From: Vibrio neptunius
Lineage (GTDB): Bacteria > Pseudomonadota > Gammaproteobacteria > Enterobacterales > Vibrionaceae
Assembly (NCBI GenBank): GCA_019339365.1
Contig: CP079859.1
Span: 1,240,001 to 1,304,000 of the forward strand
Length of the DNA stretch: 64,000 bases
Direction of reading: 5' to 3'
The position numbers and the translations under genes are program-made. The notes below the pieces were generated by a model. The model saw nothing but the letters and a program-made list of their open reading frames with translations, made no database searches and was not told where the DNA came from. Position 1 is the stretch's first letter. Each line of letters starts with the position of its first letter. Below, piece after piece: positions 1-8,217 of the stretch.

Positions 1-174
1 GCTCAGTCTGTCGCGGATATCATTGAAAACTATGGTGTAAACCACTCACGCATTCATGTAGAAGGTGCAGGTGAAGCGAATCCAGTCGCATCCAATCAAA
101 CTCGTGAAGGACGTATCAAGAATCGCCGGGCGGAAGTCACAATGAATGAGTTTGAGTATCAAGTTCAGCCTTAA
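1..174 (+). CDS. OmpA-family C-terminal domain protein (5' end outside window)
   Basis: The open frame enters from the left edge and ends at TAA 172-174. The 57 visible residues are the end of an OmpA/MotB-like peptidoglycan-binding domain: they contain NPVASNQTREGR followed by NRRAEV, the typical end of this fold. The domain anchors outer-membrane proteins to peptidoglycan. The complete gene at 406-1356 has the matching segment NPIASNETREGR, so the two are tandem paralogues. A hairpin terminator follows. The start and N-terminal part are not visible, so the kind of beta-barrel cannot be judged. Confidence 0.9.
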   Translation, partial: AQSVADIIENYGVNHSRIHVEGAGEANPVASNQTREGRIKNRRAEVTMNEFEYQVQP

Positions 175-201
175 CTGCACGGCTCACAAAAAGAGTTATT
201 C

Positions 202-225
202 AAAGCCCTGAATCAACAGGGCTTT
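202..225 (+). terminator. Rho-independent terminator after the first OmpA-like gene
   Basis: AAAGCCCTG and CAGGGCTTT form a 9-bp stem around a 6-nt loop, followed by a short T-rich stretch. It lies 28 bases after the stop. Confidence 0.75.
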
Positions 226-405
226 GTCATATTTATGAGAAAGTAACTCGTTAATCCCCAAAAAGTGAAATCAGTCTACAAACCTATTTGTACATTTTAT
301 GTACCAAGGTGTACTGTTAGTGTGGCCATACTGTAACTTATTGATTGTTATAGTGTGGAATGTTAGTTGCGGCATTTACGCGTTGAGAGTAATAAGGACA
401 ACATA

Positions 406-1356
406 ATGAAAAAATTAGCAGCGGTCATTTCCACTACACTTCTTCTTGCATCCGCATCGGCGAACGCTCAGTTCTACTTAGGTGCCAAAGCTGGGGCATC
501 TTGGCTCAATGACTCTTGTTCTACAGGCCCATGTGATGACAGCTCTTGGGCTTTGGGGTCATTCGCTGGTTATGAGTTTAATGATATGATCAGCCTTGAA
601 ATAGGGCTAGATACCTTGGGTGAGACCACTGGGTTTGGGTACACTGACGCGGGTTTGAGCTCTTATTCTTTTGCCCCTCGATTGACCATGCCTATAGCGG
701 AAAGATTGGATGCTTTTGCTAAACTAGGTGGTGCGTATGTTGAGTACGGCGACAAAGATGACAGTTCGTTACTTGGTGCATTGGGTATCACGTACTCCTT
801 TATGCCAACCATTGATTTTCAACTCGAATACCAGCGTTTAACGGACATTAACGTTGATACTCATCGCTTTAAGGGCAATGCACTGACGCTTGGCTTCATA
901 GCAAAATTTGGTGGTAGTGATGAAGCAGTAGAGCAACCAGTGGAAGAAGAATTGATGGTTGAGGAAGTCGTTGTCGTTGAGCCAATTATCCAGACGTTTG
1001 AAACCAAAGTTGTGGATTCCAGCAGTTTTGCACTAAACAGTGCAGAGTTGAAACCACAAAGCAAAACAATGCTGGCCGATTTGGTCACCTTTATGACGAA
1101 ATTCCCTCAGTCTACTGTTGAAGTTGTCGGTTATACTGACTCTAGCGGTGCCGCGTCATATAACCAGAAACTTTCTGAAAAACGCGCTCAAGCTGTGGCT
1201 GAAGTGCTACAAGAACAAGGGATTGATTCCTCAAGAATTACGGCGCGTGGTGAAGGAGAAAATAATCCGATTGCTTCTAACGAAACGAGAGAAGGTCGTG
1301 AGCAAAACCGACGTGTCGAAATTATGGTGCCAGCCTTTGAGTATCAGGCCCAATAA
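406..1356 (+). CDS. OmpA-family outer membrane protein
   Basis: An outer-membrane beta-barrel protein with a periplasmic peptidoglycan-binding domain, probably structural. The ATG at 406 has an AAGGA ribosome site about 8 bases upstream and starts a clear Sec signal peptide (MKKLAAVISTT, cleavage after ASANA); an earlier in-frame start at 367 would bury it. Residues ~22-175 alternate like an eight-stranded OmpA barrel (FYLGAKAGASWL; FAPRLTMPIAERLDAFAKLG). An acidic Val/Glu-rich linker at ~180-200 leads to the OmpA C-terminal domain, with VVGYTDSSGAASYNQKLSEK and NPIASNETREGREQNRRVEI. The total of 316 aa is usual for the family. It is a tandem paralogue of the preceding gene, and a terminator follows. 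Confidence 0.93.
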   Translation: MKKLAAVISTTLLLASASANAQFYLGAKAGASWLNDSCSTGPCDDSSWALGSFAGYEFNDMISLEIGLDTLGETTGFGYTDAGLSSYSFAPRLTMPIAERLDAFAKLGGAYVEYGDKDDSSLLGALGITYSFMPTIDFQLEYQRLTDINVDTHRFKGNALTLGFIAKFGGSDEAVEQPVEEELMVEEVVVVEPIIQTFETKVVDSSSFALNSAELKPQSKTMLADLVTFMTKFPQSTVEVVGYTDSSGAASYNQKLSEKRAQAVAEVLQEQGIDSSRITARGEGENNPIASNETREGREQNRRVEIMVPAFEYQAQ

Positions 1357-1378
1357 CGACTTTTGAATTGCACTTTGG

Positions 1379-1411
1379 AACACCTCTGATGAGAGTCAGG
1401 GGTGTTTTTTA
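1379..1411 (+). terminator. Rho-independent terminator after the OmpA-like gene
   Basis: AACACCTCTGA pairs with TCAGGGGTGTT (one G-T pair), followed by six T. Confidence 0.85.
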
Positions 1412-1476
1412 TTTCAGGTCGATGCTGTTGAGGCGACCCATGAACTCGAGGATTTCCAAATTGTCTTTATTGGCCT

Positions 1477-1914
1477 CTAGCAGTGCTTTTTGGTCTTAGT
1501 GTAAGCCGCAAGTCGCCCATGTTTTTTTATTGAACATACCACGCTTTTGTAGATCAATTTTCCTTTTTCGTCGTAGTTGCGCCAAGCGGCGATGTAGCAC
1601 TCATCTTTGGCGTTTGGATCAGTTTTGGTGGGACGAGGTTTGAAAATGATTTTGGGTTCTACCGAGTGGGGAAGGCGGGTCATTAAGTAAGGGTCTTTGA
1701 GTAACTTGCGCCAAAACTTACCCCACATAGCACTGCCCAGTTCATTGCGAAGTTTAATGGCTTTCTTTAACCCCTTCTTATCACCAATTCTCACGTAGCC
1801 GACTGAGCGGTGGAGTACCGTATCATCAGGAGTATGAATATGAATTTTAAACGCAGTCTTAGCTTTAGATATAAAGCGATGACCAGTGTTAGTGGTCAAG
1901 TTACTTTTCTTCAT
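1477..1914 (-). CDS. Small basic protein with AP2-like segments, function unknown
   Basis: 145 aa from ATG at 1914, very basic, with no signal peptide or membrane segment. Two stretches resemble AP2/ERF-type DNA-binding folds. One is residues ~12-65 (FKIHIHTPDD, then GYVRIGDKKGLKKAIKLRNE). The other is residues ~105-140 (YIAAWRNYDEKGKLIYKSV, then SIKKHGRLAAYTKT), where a tryptophan strand, a GK turn and a helix with a conserved Gly and Ala follow each other. Such domains occur in mobile-element proteins. A DNA-binding role is inference from this pattern only. It stands alone, convergent with the OmpA gene. Confidence 0.6.
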   Translation of the reverse strand: MKKSNLTTNTGHRFISKAKTAFKIHIHTPDDTVLHRSVGYVRIGDKKGLKKAIKLRNELGSAMWGKFWRKLLKDPYLMTRLPHSVEPKIIFKPRPTKTDPNAKDECYIAAWRNYDEKGKLIYKSVVCSIKKHGRLAAYTKTKKHC

Positions 1915-2555
1915 TAACTTCTTATGAATAGTTTTGTTAATAGCTATTTTAGTTGAATGTCCTCAATTGTTGAAGCCTTGATTTTCAGCCATAGAATCGA
2001 TTTGAAGAAATGCTATGGTCGGGTCTTGATATCTCAGTGATATGTCTATGATATAGGCTGGTATTCTATTGCTGCATGTCGATATGCTCTTTGCACAGAA
2101 TATTGTACATTGACATGAGTTGAGAGGTGGAGTTTTTAAGCTATCGTTGTTCTAACGGTCCTTGAATGGTCAGTTTCTACAGTAGGCTGTAGCATCTTGG
2201 CGTCATGGATGTTGCAACAGTAAAGTATCAGGTTAATTAGATGTCTATTTTTGGAATACATTTGCTGACAAAGAAGGTCAGACGGAAGGTTTAATCGTGT
2301 CAGGTTTGGCGTATGATCTGATGACAAAAACTCAGCCATCCGAGCTTAAAGGTTATGTTGCTAAACAAGACAATATCATTATTGGATGTAACCTGTTTTC
2401 AAAATGACTTTCGAATCCAGTGTTAATCCTATCTTTTGTCCTCGTTGTTTGTTAAGAGAATGGTATATAACACGTGTAATTCTTGAAGTACCTATCGCTG
2501 CGATGTAGGCGCTTTTAGACTATCATGACCGGCTTGAGATCAAGAGCGACCACTT
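1915..2555. other. Gene-poor 640-bp interval
   Basis: AT-rich sequence between a minus-strand gene and the plus-strand methyltransferase. A minus-strand open stretch (2136-2339) lacks a ribosome site and looks random. The interval must hold the promoters of both flanking genes, but I cannot assign one with confidence. Confidence 0.5.
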
Positions 2556-3329
2556 ATGAATTACAGTAAAGAATACCACAGCAATGGCATCGTTCAGTTT
2601 GATGCAGCGAAAGAGTTAATTCAGCTCTTACCAACCCAAGTAGGGCGTTTGCTTGATATTGGTTGCGGTTCCGGGAAAGTCTCTCACCTTATACAGGCAT
2701 ACTCGAATCCTCAGGTAATGGTGGCTATAGATGCCTCGAAGGAAATGCTTGAGCAGGCACATAAGTTATACCCTGACAGTCCGGTTCAGTTCGAACACGC
2801 AGATGTTCGTCAGCTCACTACGGAACTCAAATTTGATGTCATCACATCGAATTCATCGTTCCAGTGGTATCAGGATTATGATGCTGCGCTTTCTAACATT
2901 AAGGATGCGCTCAATGTGAATGGTGTATTCGTTCTTCAAACCCCCTATAAGCAGGAATGGTGTCCTCAGATCATGGTTCTGATGGCGGAGTTTTTCCGTG
3001 CCTACTATCCACAACTTGGCCAAAATTTTCGTATGCCCTGTATGCATTTGGAAAGCCCAGAGGAATACAAAGAAATGTTTGAGTCGAGAGGGTTTAGTGT
3101 CCTTTCAATCACACCTAGAGAGTTCGAGTATGTTTTCACAGGTGAAGAGTTTAAAAAGTTCTTTATGTCAGGGGCCTACAAAGTGTATACCTCAGCTTCA
3201 AGTTACACACTATCGATTCCTTCGTCCTTCGCTGGCGATCTAGAAAGTTATATTGAAGAGGTCTCGCAGAGTCGTGAGAGCTTTGATGTTTGTATCTTCA
3301 GGTTGATTGCGAGTTTTGGTAAGGCATAA
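2556..3329 (+). CDS. Class I SAM-dependent methyltransferase
   Basis: 257 aa. Residues 33-40 are motif I (LDIGCGSG), which binds S-adenosylmethionine. They are followed by an acidic strand end (VAIDASKEML, ~59-68), the ADV motif near 80 and the motif IV-like DVITSNSSFQW. This order is that of the Methyltransf_11/25 families, as in trans-aconitate methyltransferase and BioC. The C-terminal half (residues ~125-257) is the family's helical substrate cap and does not reveal the substrate. The protein is soluble and cytoplasmic. It is a single gene ended by a bidirectional terminator; no neighbour suggests a pathway. Confidence 0.88.
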   Translation: MNYSKEYHSNGIVQFDAAKELIQLLPTQVGRLLDIGCGSGKVSHLIQAYSNPQVMVAIDASKEMLEQAHKLYPDSPVQFEHADVRQLTTELKFDVITSNSSFQWYQDYDAALSNIKDALNVNGVFVLQTPYKQEWCPQIMVLMAEFFRAYYPQLGQNFRMPCMHLESPEEYKEMFESRGFSVLSITPREFEYVFTGEEFKKFFMSGAYKVYTSASSYTLSIPSSFAGDLESYIEEVSQSRESFDVCIFRLIASFGKA

Positions 3330-3347
3330 GAGAGATAAGCAGATAAC

Positions 3348-3380
3348 AAAAAGCTCGGATAGGTTATCTGAGCTTTTTTA
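3348..3380. terminator. Bidirectional terminator between methyltransferase and membrane-protein gene
   Basis: AAAAAGCTCGGAT pairs with ATCTGAGCTTTTT (one mismatch-type pair), with A and T tracts on opposite sides, so it can serve both converging genes. Confidence 0.8.
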
Positions 3381-3396
3381 TATCGAGATGTGTTAG

Positions 3397-4218
3397 TTAT
3401 GCATACTTTGAGTCTTCATCTAACTTAGCAAAGTCATGCTGTTTCTTTACTTTTAGGGTATTGTAGGTAAACACGAGAGCGTAGAGAATAGGGAGAAGAG
3501 CGACAGCGTAACCGACTTTAAATAAATAATTGTCAGCAATTTTCTGTAGTAAACTTAACGATGTGGCAGAATTAAAGAATAATCCTATCCAAATGACCGT
3601 GTACAGGGCCTGACCAATTGTGCTTGAAATAATAGAACGTGCCCAAATAGGTGCTTTATGCAGTTTTATACTGAGTTTTCTAAAAATAAAGTTGTTTGCT
3701 TGGTCGGCTGATAGAATACATAGACTATTAATTAGATATAAATAAATAAGTGGTTCAAAGACTTCTTTATAAGGGGATTGAATATCAAAAGTAGAAAAAG
3801 TGAGTGCTATTAATCCTGATGCCAATACGCACATGCCAGCACCAAAGTAAGTGGTAGATTTTGCATACTCATATCTCAATGTTGCATTAATAGTATCGAG
3901 AACCAAGAAGGTGAGCGGAAAAATTAAAATACCCGCTGGTTGCCAAGTGCCGAATATTTCAACGCTGTGAGGTGACATAGGAACTGCAACTAATAGTGAC
4001 GCAAGGTAAAGTGCAGTGAGGAATCCGTACCATTTAATATCAAATTTGGTCATGGGGTCCATGGCGTGGATTAAGTCTCGATGTTCCTTTTTGAAGAATA
4101 CGACAAGTCCTTTGTTAATCAGCCCCCTAGCTGGCGAACTTAAGACGTAGTCGTTATCTTCATTTGTGTAATATATTAAGCCATTCTCAACCTTCAACAA
4201 GTTTAAGCTTCTTGTCAT
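3397..4218 (-). CDS. YhhQ/VUT-family membrane protein (queuosine-precursor-transporter-like)
   Basis: 273 aa from the ATG at 4218. A longer in-frame start at 4257 would overlap the upstream gene even more. An N-terminal cytoplasmic stretch of ~55 residues precedes about six hydrophobic segments. Family marks are the strand PLTFLVLDTINATLRYEYAK, where a conserved acidic residue follows a hydrophobic run, and the later APIWARSIISSTIGQALYT, which matches the RxxxSxxxxQ pattern of VUT/DUF165 proteins. Those proteins import queuosine precursors such as preQ0 or preQ1 across the inner membrane. The ~55-residue extension is not usual. The gene overlaps the end of the XRE regulator by 32 bp, so the two form one operon. 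Confidence 0.72.
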   Translation of the reverse strand: MTRSLNLLKVENGLIYYTNEDNDYVLSSPARGLINKGLVVFFKKEHRDLIHAMDPMTKFDIKWYGFLTALYLASLLVAVPMSPHSVEIFGTWQPAGILIFPLTFLVLDTINATLRYEYAKSTTYFGAGMCVLASGLIALTFSTFDIQSPYKEVFEPLIYLYLINSLCILSADQANNFIFRKLSIKLHKAPIWARSIISSTIGQALYTVIWIGLFFNSATSLSLLQKIADNYLFKVGYAVALLPILYALVFTYNTLKVKKQHDFAKLDEDSKYA

Positions 4219-4738
4219 TGATATGTTCCTTACTGATTTTAGTGATAACCTTGCCAATTGGGATGTAATCTTTTTCAGGTTCGTGAGGATACCAAGTTAA
4301 ATTTATAAAATTATCTACTCTAAATAACTCGATAATGTCTTCACCGCTTTGAAATAAATAGTTTCCGGCACCAAGTTTCTTAGTGCTAATTATATTGATG
4401 GACTCATCATTATATATAAGCTTGTGGAACTTGGATATTGGCATACCAGTTTCAAAAAAACCAATCTTTTGAAGCTTAGAATTAACTATACCTTCTACAT
4501 CGTAATCTCGCTCATAGGTACCATTGCGCTCAACACCTGTCATCAGCCATTCGTAGGATACATTAAGTGCTTTCGCTATTTGGGTCATATTCTTATGCGG
4601 GTTTTTAATTTTGTTATTGAGAAGTTTACTCATGTAGCCTCTCTCAATACCCACTTTTCTACATAGCTCAGCTGCAGAAACACCTTTAACAAAAAGAATT
4701 TCTTTTAGTCGCCCGCCGATAGTGCTGACATCTTTCAA
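4187..4738 (-). CDS. XRE/Cro-CI-type transcriptional regulator
   Basis: 183 aa. Residues ~8-68 form a helix-turn-helix: LKEILFVKGVSAAELCRKVG, then RGYMSKLLNNKIKNP, then ALNVSYEWLMTG, the usual end of phage-repressor HTH domains. The C-terminal half (~85-183) resembles the beta-rich domain of CI-like repressors (YLFQSGEDIIELFR), but I see no clear Ser/Lys autoprotease pair. It is the first gene of a two-gene operon with the VUT-type membrane protein, so it probably controls its own operon. Whether it responds to a ligand or to damage cannot be told. Confidence 0.85.
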   Translation of the reverse strand: MKDVSTIGGRLKEILFVKGVSAAELCRKVGIERGYMSKLLNNKIKNPHKNMTQIAKALNVSYEWLMTGVERNGTYERDYDVEGIVNSKLQKIGFFETGMPISKFHKLIYNDESINIISTKKLGAGNYLFQSGEDIIELFRVDNFINLTWYPHEPEKDYIPIGKVITKISKEHINDKKLKLVEG

Positions 4739-5307
4739 TATACTTCTCCGAATTGTGTTTTATGAACTGTTACACAGTATGAGATTATTTTTTGTTGAAA
4801 AAAGTTTCACATTTGACAACGTTATGATTCATATATTAAGCTCTTTTTTGTCGAAAATCTCAAGATTTAGTCTTGGATTATTCGGAGTTGTGCTATGTGA
4901 TGTTATACAAGCAATGACGGGTCATGCTGCCGTTAATGACTTGAAATGCAACGTACAATGAATATCTGGGCAAGTTGGTTTGGTTTCGATGTTCGAATTG
5001 GAAATAGCCTGTTAAGTCTTTTAGGTTAGAAACCCAATTATAGACCCTTGTGTAACGCTATGTTGGTGTGCCTCTTTCTTGAGTGGAAAGGGGCTTTTTT
5101 ATGCTTAAAATGAGGTTATATTGCTGACACTGATAGTGTTACTTTCTCACGTCAAAAAATTATGGGTTAGCTCAGGGGAGGGGGCTTAAATTGAGGAGTT
5201 TGCTGGAACGTCGTTATTTTTTGATTCGATGACGTTGAAAATGGGGGAGTCCTTTCCCTCAGAGATTTATGTCCGGATAGAAAGCCGGAATTTCAAATGG
5301 ATATTGA
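4739..5307. other. Intergenic interval with an orphan terminator
   Basis: AT-rich sequence holding the promoter of the XRE operon at its left. A plus-strand open stretch at 4722-4961 overlaps the XRE start and has no ribosome site, so I do not call it. The only structured element is the hairpin at 5070-5100. Confidence 0.5.
5070..5100 (+). terminator. Orphan plus-strand terminator, possible end of a small RNA
   Basis: GCCTCTTTC pairs with GAAAGGGGC around TTGAGTG (one G-T pair), followed by six T. No protein gene lies upstream on this strand within 1.7 kb, so it may end a small RNA. No convincing promoter was identified. Confidence 0.55.
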
Positions 5308-8217
5308 TTACATTAGGCGCTGCTTGAGTAGAGCTCGTTGAAGCTCCGCAACGGTAATTCGCTCTTCAGGGTTAGGTTTAACCATCTGAGCTAAAAGCGT
5401 ATCTTCTGCATCCATACGGCCATCTTTAGCTTGCACTAACGCGGTAAATTCACGAATTAACGTCATTTTGTACATACGATCCATTTCGTGTTCGCTGGCG
5501 TAAGTATCGCGTTCATCGGTAATCGTTTTCCATACTTCGGCGGCAAATTTCTCGTGCTTCTTAAGCATAAGTGTCATACCCGCAGAAAATACATCGGCAG
5601 CAAATGGGTCAAGTAAATAAGGATTTTCTTGAGCTAAGTTCTGGCGAGTCAGCGCGAAATGTGGAACATGTTCTATTTCCGGAGCACTAGTTAACCACGT
5701 GAACGCCACGTGAGGGTGCTCAACACCGAAATAGGCTTGTTTTGAACCACCTAGGTCTGCCATATAATATTGCCCATTTTTATGCAAAACGTTCTCGGCT
5801 TTTATGTCCCCATGGAAGATGCCTTCTTTTCTTAGTTCCGCTAAAGCATCAACGACTTGAGTAAACATTGTTGAGGTATATGGAATCGCCTCATCGAAAA
5901 CATCTCCTTCCATCAACTCCATTGCGATGATGTAATCTCCCTCTTTGGTTTGGTATGAACCGTAGTATGAAACAAAACGTGGATGACCATTGAATTTTTT
6001 GAGCATGCCAAGTTCATTGTTAATGCTGTTGATGTCTACCTTGTAGCTGGAGATCACTTTCAGGGCCATTTGCACTGCGCTACCACTTGGCAACGTAAAG
6101 GTAATCGGATAGATAGCACCAAAAGCACCACTCTGTATTTTGTCCCCTACATGCCAATCAACCCCTGCGTAAATACCCTCTAAACTGCCAGCACTCTGCC
6201 CAAATATTTGTGCATTTTGTGCATGAAGTTCGCTGAGTAGTCGAGCTCTAAAGTAAAAGTCTTTTTCATCAGCGAGTTTGTACTTAGAGGCCTTTAGCTC
6301 AGTACCTTTGATCAGGTCTGGTTCTACATGGGTTAAGCCCATAGATTGATCAACATGTTTAGGGGACACGATAGAGGCATGTCTTTCTAGAGCAGAATGC
6401 TCAAGCCCTGTCATTTTTTCAACAATTTCCACTAGGTTGGATGGGACGAGCCCGGTGTTACCTTGAGCGTCAATCGCTTCCCACCAATCTTCGCTGTAGT
6501 CCGTGATGTAAAACTGTTCGCCTTCTTCCAAGGAGAAGACCTTGGTATTCGTCAGACGTTCAATTTCTTCAGTGCCCTCGAAAGCAGCAGCGTCAAAATA
6601 GCCAATGGCTTTTACTGTGAACGATGCAGCTTCGCGGGCTTGTTTTGCTTTTAGCTGAGCTAAGTCTCTTCGTTTAAAGAGATCTAAGCTTCTTTGTGTA
6701 TATTCTGTATCAGCAAAGTTTACCCAACCTGCTTCGCCTGTCTCTCGATTTGCAGCCCATAGCCATGGCATATGTTTATCTTGAATGATCTCAAATTCAT
6801 CACCCACTTGCATCGCTAATATACCTTGCTCAGCATCGGCATCTCTCGCAATCTTTGCTTTTACCGAATATAGGGAGTCTAACAGAGCAGAATGCGGTTG
6901 TTCTTCTAGAGGTTCGTTTAATAACTCTATAGACGCAAGGCCATCAACTTTTTGGGTTGAGATGATTGGTGCGAACGGCTTGCTTAGGTCTTCTTCACCA
7001 ACAAGGACTGGTGCGCCCAACACAGCATATAGATCAACCGGCTCTTGAATGTCCTCAATCACTTCAACTTCTGAAATATATGGTTGATACTCATCCTCCA
7101 ACGGCATACCTAAACCTTTTAAGCCTTCAAGTACTTTGCTGAGGTCGATATTTAACTCGGTAGAGTCTCCATCGACCAACGAGGATTGCTTTGATTGCTC
7201 AATCAACGTATCAAGCGCTTCTTTTTCTTGAGAAGCAATGCCATCAACCTTTTGTGTTGATGTGATGGGTGCGAGCGGCTTGCTTAAGTCTTCTTCACCA
7301 ACAACGACTGGTGCGCCCAATACAGCATAAAGATCAACTGGCTCTTGTATGTCCTCAATCACTTCAACTTCAGAAATATATTTCTGATGCTCATCCTCCA
7401 ACGGCATGCCGAGCCCTTTAAGGCTTTCGAGAATATTAGCCGTGTCAATTTCAAGCTGTTTTTCTTCTTGCTTAGCCATCAGGGCATCAAGCGCTTCTTT
7501 TTCTTGAGAAGCAATGCCATCAACCTTTTTGGTTGATGTGATGGGTGCGAGCGGTTTGCTTAAGTCCTGTTCACTAAGGTGGACTGGTGCACCCATGGCA
7601 GCATAAAAATCAACTGGCTCTTGGATGTCCTCAATCACTTCAACTTCAGAAATGTGTGGCTGATAGTCTTCCTCCAACGGCATGCCGAGGCCTTTAAGGC
7701 TTTCGAGAATATTAGCCGTATCAATTTCAAGCTGGTTTTGTTCTTTTTGTGCTTGCTGTTTAGACAGCTCCAATGCTTTCGACAATTCGATAGCTTCCGC
7801 CAGCTCGCGCGCTTCGTTATCACGTAGTTGTTGTTCTTTGAGAGCTTGCTGTTTAGACAGCTCCAATGCTTTCGACAATTCGATAGCTTCCGCCAGCTCG
7901 CGCGCTTCGTTATCACGCAGTTGTTGTTCTTTGAGAGCTTGCTGTTTAGACAGCTCCAATGCTTTCGACAGTTCGATAGCTTCCGCCAGCTCGCGCGCTT
8001 CGTTATCACGCAGTTGCTGCTCTTGTGCGGCTTGTTGTTTTGATATTTCCAATGCTTGAGAAAGTTCCAATGCTTCTCTTAAGTCTCGTTGTTCATTCAG
8101 TTGATGATCTGCCGCATTGGCAGCACCAATGCATCCTAATGCGCACAATATCCCTAAAGATATTTTGGACAAAGATAACCTTCCGGTTTTCTTCTGTGAG
8201 TGTTGTATTTTTTTCAT
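5308..8217 (-). CDS. Exported multidomain protein: UIM-like repeats, SH3-like domains, Ser/Thr kinase-like domain
   Basis: 969 aa from ATG 8217; a TTG 12 bases upstream is a weaker start. Residues 1-35 form a Sec signal peptide (basic start, hydrophobic core, cleavage near ANA-AD). Residues ~44-62, 75-93, 106-124 and 137-155 each carry L-x-x-A-x-x-x-S (such as ELAEAIELSKALE), matching the ubiquitin-interacting-motif consensus. Three ~90-aa repeats follow (~162-429; core LKGLGMPLE, then SEVEVIEDIQEPVD). Two SH3-like domains lie at ~452-505 and 534-598 (EAGWVNF; WWEAIDAQGNTGLVPSNLVE). Residues ~690-966 are a protein-kinase fold: glycine loop SGAFGAIY (696-703), K720, E735, HGDIKAEN (D804), DLG (D821) in place of DFG, and APE (845-847). 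The catalytic residues are present, so activity is plausible. The export signal and eukaryote-like parts suggest a secreted effector, which is inference. It stands alone. Confidence 0.85.
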   Translation of the reverse strand: MKKIQHSQKKTGRLSLSKISLGILCALGCIGAANAADHQLNEQRDLREALELSQALEISKQQAAQEQQLRDNEARELAEAIELSKALELSKQQALKEQQLRDNEARELAEAIELSKALELSKQQALKEQQLRDNEARELAEAIELSKALELSKQQAQKEQNQLEIDTANILESLKGLGMPLEEDYQPHISEVEVIEDIQEPVDFYAAMGAPVHLSEQDLSKPLAPITSTKKVDGIASQEKEALDALMAKQEEKQLEIDTANILESLKGLGMPLEDEHQKYISEVEVIEDIQEPVDLYAVLGAPVVVGEEDLSKPLAPITSTQKVDGIASQEKEALDTLIEQSKQSSLVDGDSTELNIDLSKVLEGLKGLGMPLEDEYQPYISEVEVIEDIQEPVDLYAVLGAPVLVGEEDLSKPFAPIISTQKVDGLASIELLNEPLEEQPHSALLDSLYSVKAKIARDADAEQGILAMQVGDEFEIIQDKHMPWLWAANRETGEAGWVNFADTEYTQRSLDLFKRRDLAQLKAKQAREAASFTVKAIGYFDAAAFEGTEEIERLTNTKVFSLEEGEQFYITDYSEDWWEAIDAQGNTGLVPSNLVEIVEKMTGLEHSALERHASIVSPKHVDQSMGLTHVEPDLIKGTELKASKYKLADEKDFYFRARLLSELHAQNAQIFGQSAGSLEGIYAGVDWHVGDKIQSGAFGAIYPITFTLPSGSAVQMALKVISSYKVDINSINNELGMLKKFNGHPRFVSYYGSYQTKEGDYIIAMELMEGDVFDEAIPYTSTMFTQVVDALAELRKEGIFHGDIKAENVLHKNGQYYMADLGGSKQAYFGVEHPHVAFTWLTSAPEIEHVPHFALTRQNLAQENPYLLDPFAADVFSAGMTLMLKKHEKFAAEVWKTITDERDTYASEHEMDRMYKMTLIREFTALVQAKDGRMDAEDTLLAQMVKPNPEERITVAELQRALLKQRLM
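6931..7734 (-). repeat. Three coding repeats of about 90 residues in the kinase-like gene
   Basis: Three imperfect tandem copies each encode a helix with LKGLGMPLE, an acidic strand (SEVEVIEDIQEPVDLYA), LGAP and the end DLSKPLAPI-TSTQKVDG. The copies are similar in DNA as well as protein, indicating recent duplication. The fold is not recognised. Confidence 0.85.
7741..8019 (-). repeat. Three near-identical 93-bp coding repeats (UIM-like units)
   Basis: Three 31-codon copies differ by only a few bases. Each begins QQLRDNEARELAEAIELSK. A fourth, more diverged unit precedes them at the N-terminus. Such perfect tandem DNA can change copy number by slippage or recombination without breaking the frame. 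Confidence 0.9.

Noticed and set aside
4722..4961. Possible 79-aa gene between the XRE gene and the orphan terminator
   Set aside because: No ribosome site, Ser/Phe/Leu-rich AT-driven composition, and overlap with the XRE start.
7635..8059. Repeated-sequence open frames on both strands in the kinase gene
   Set aside because: Shadows of the 93-bp coding repeats; the kinase frame alone has start, signal peptide and domains.
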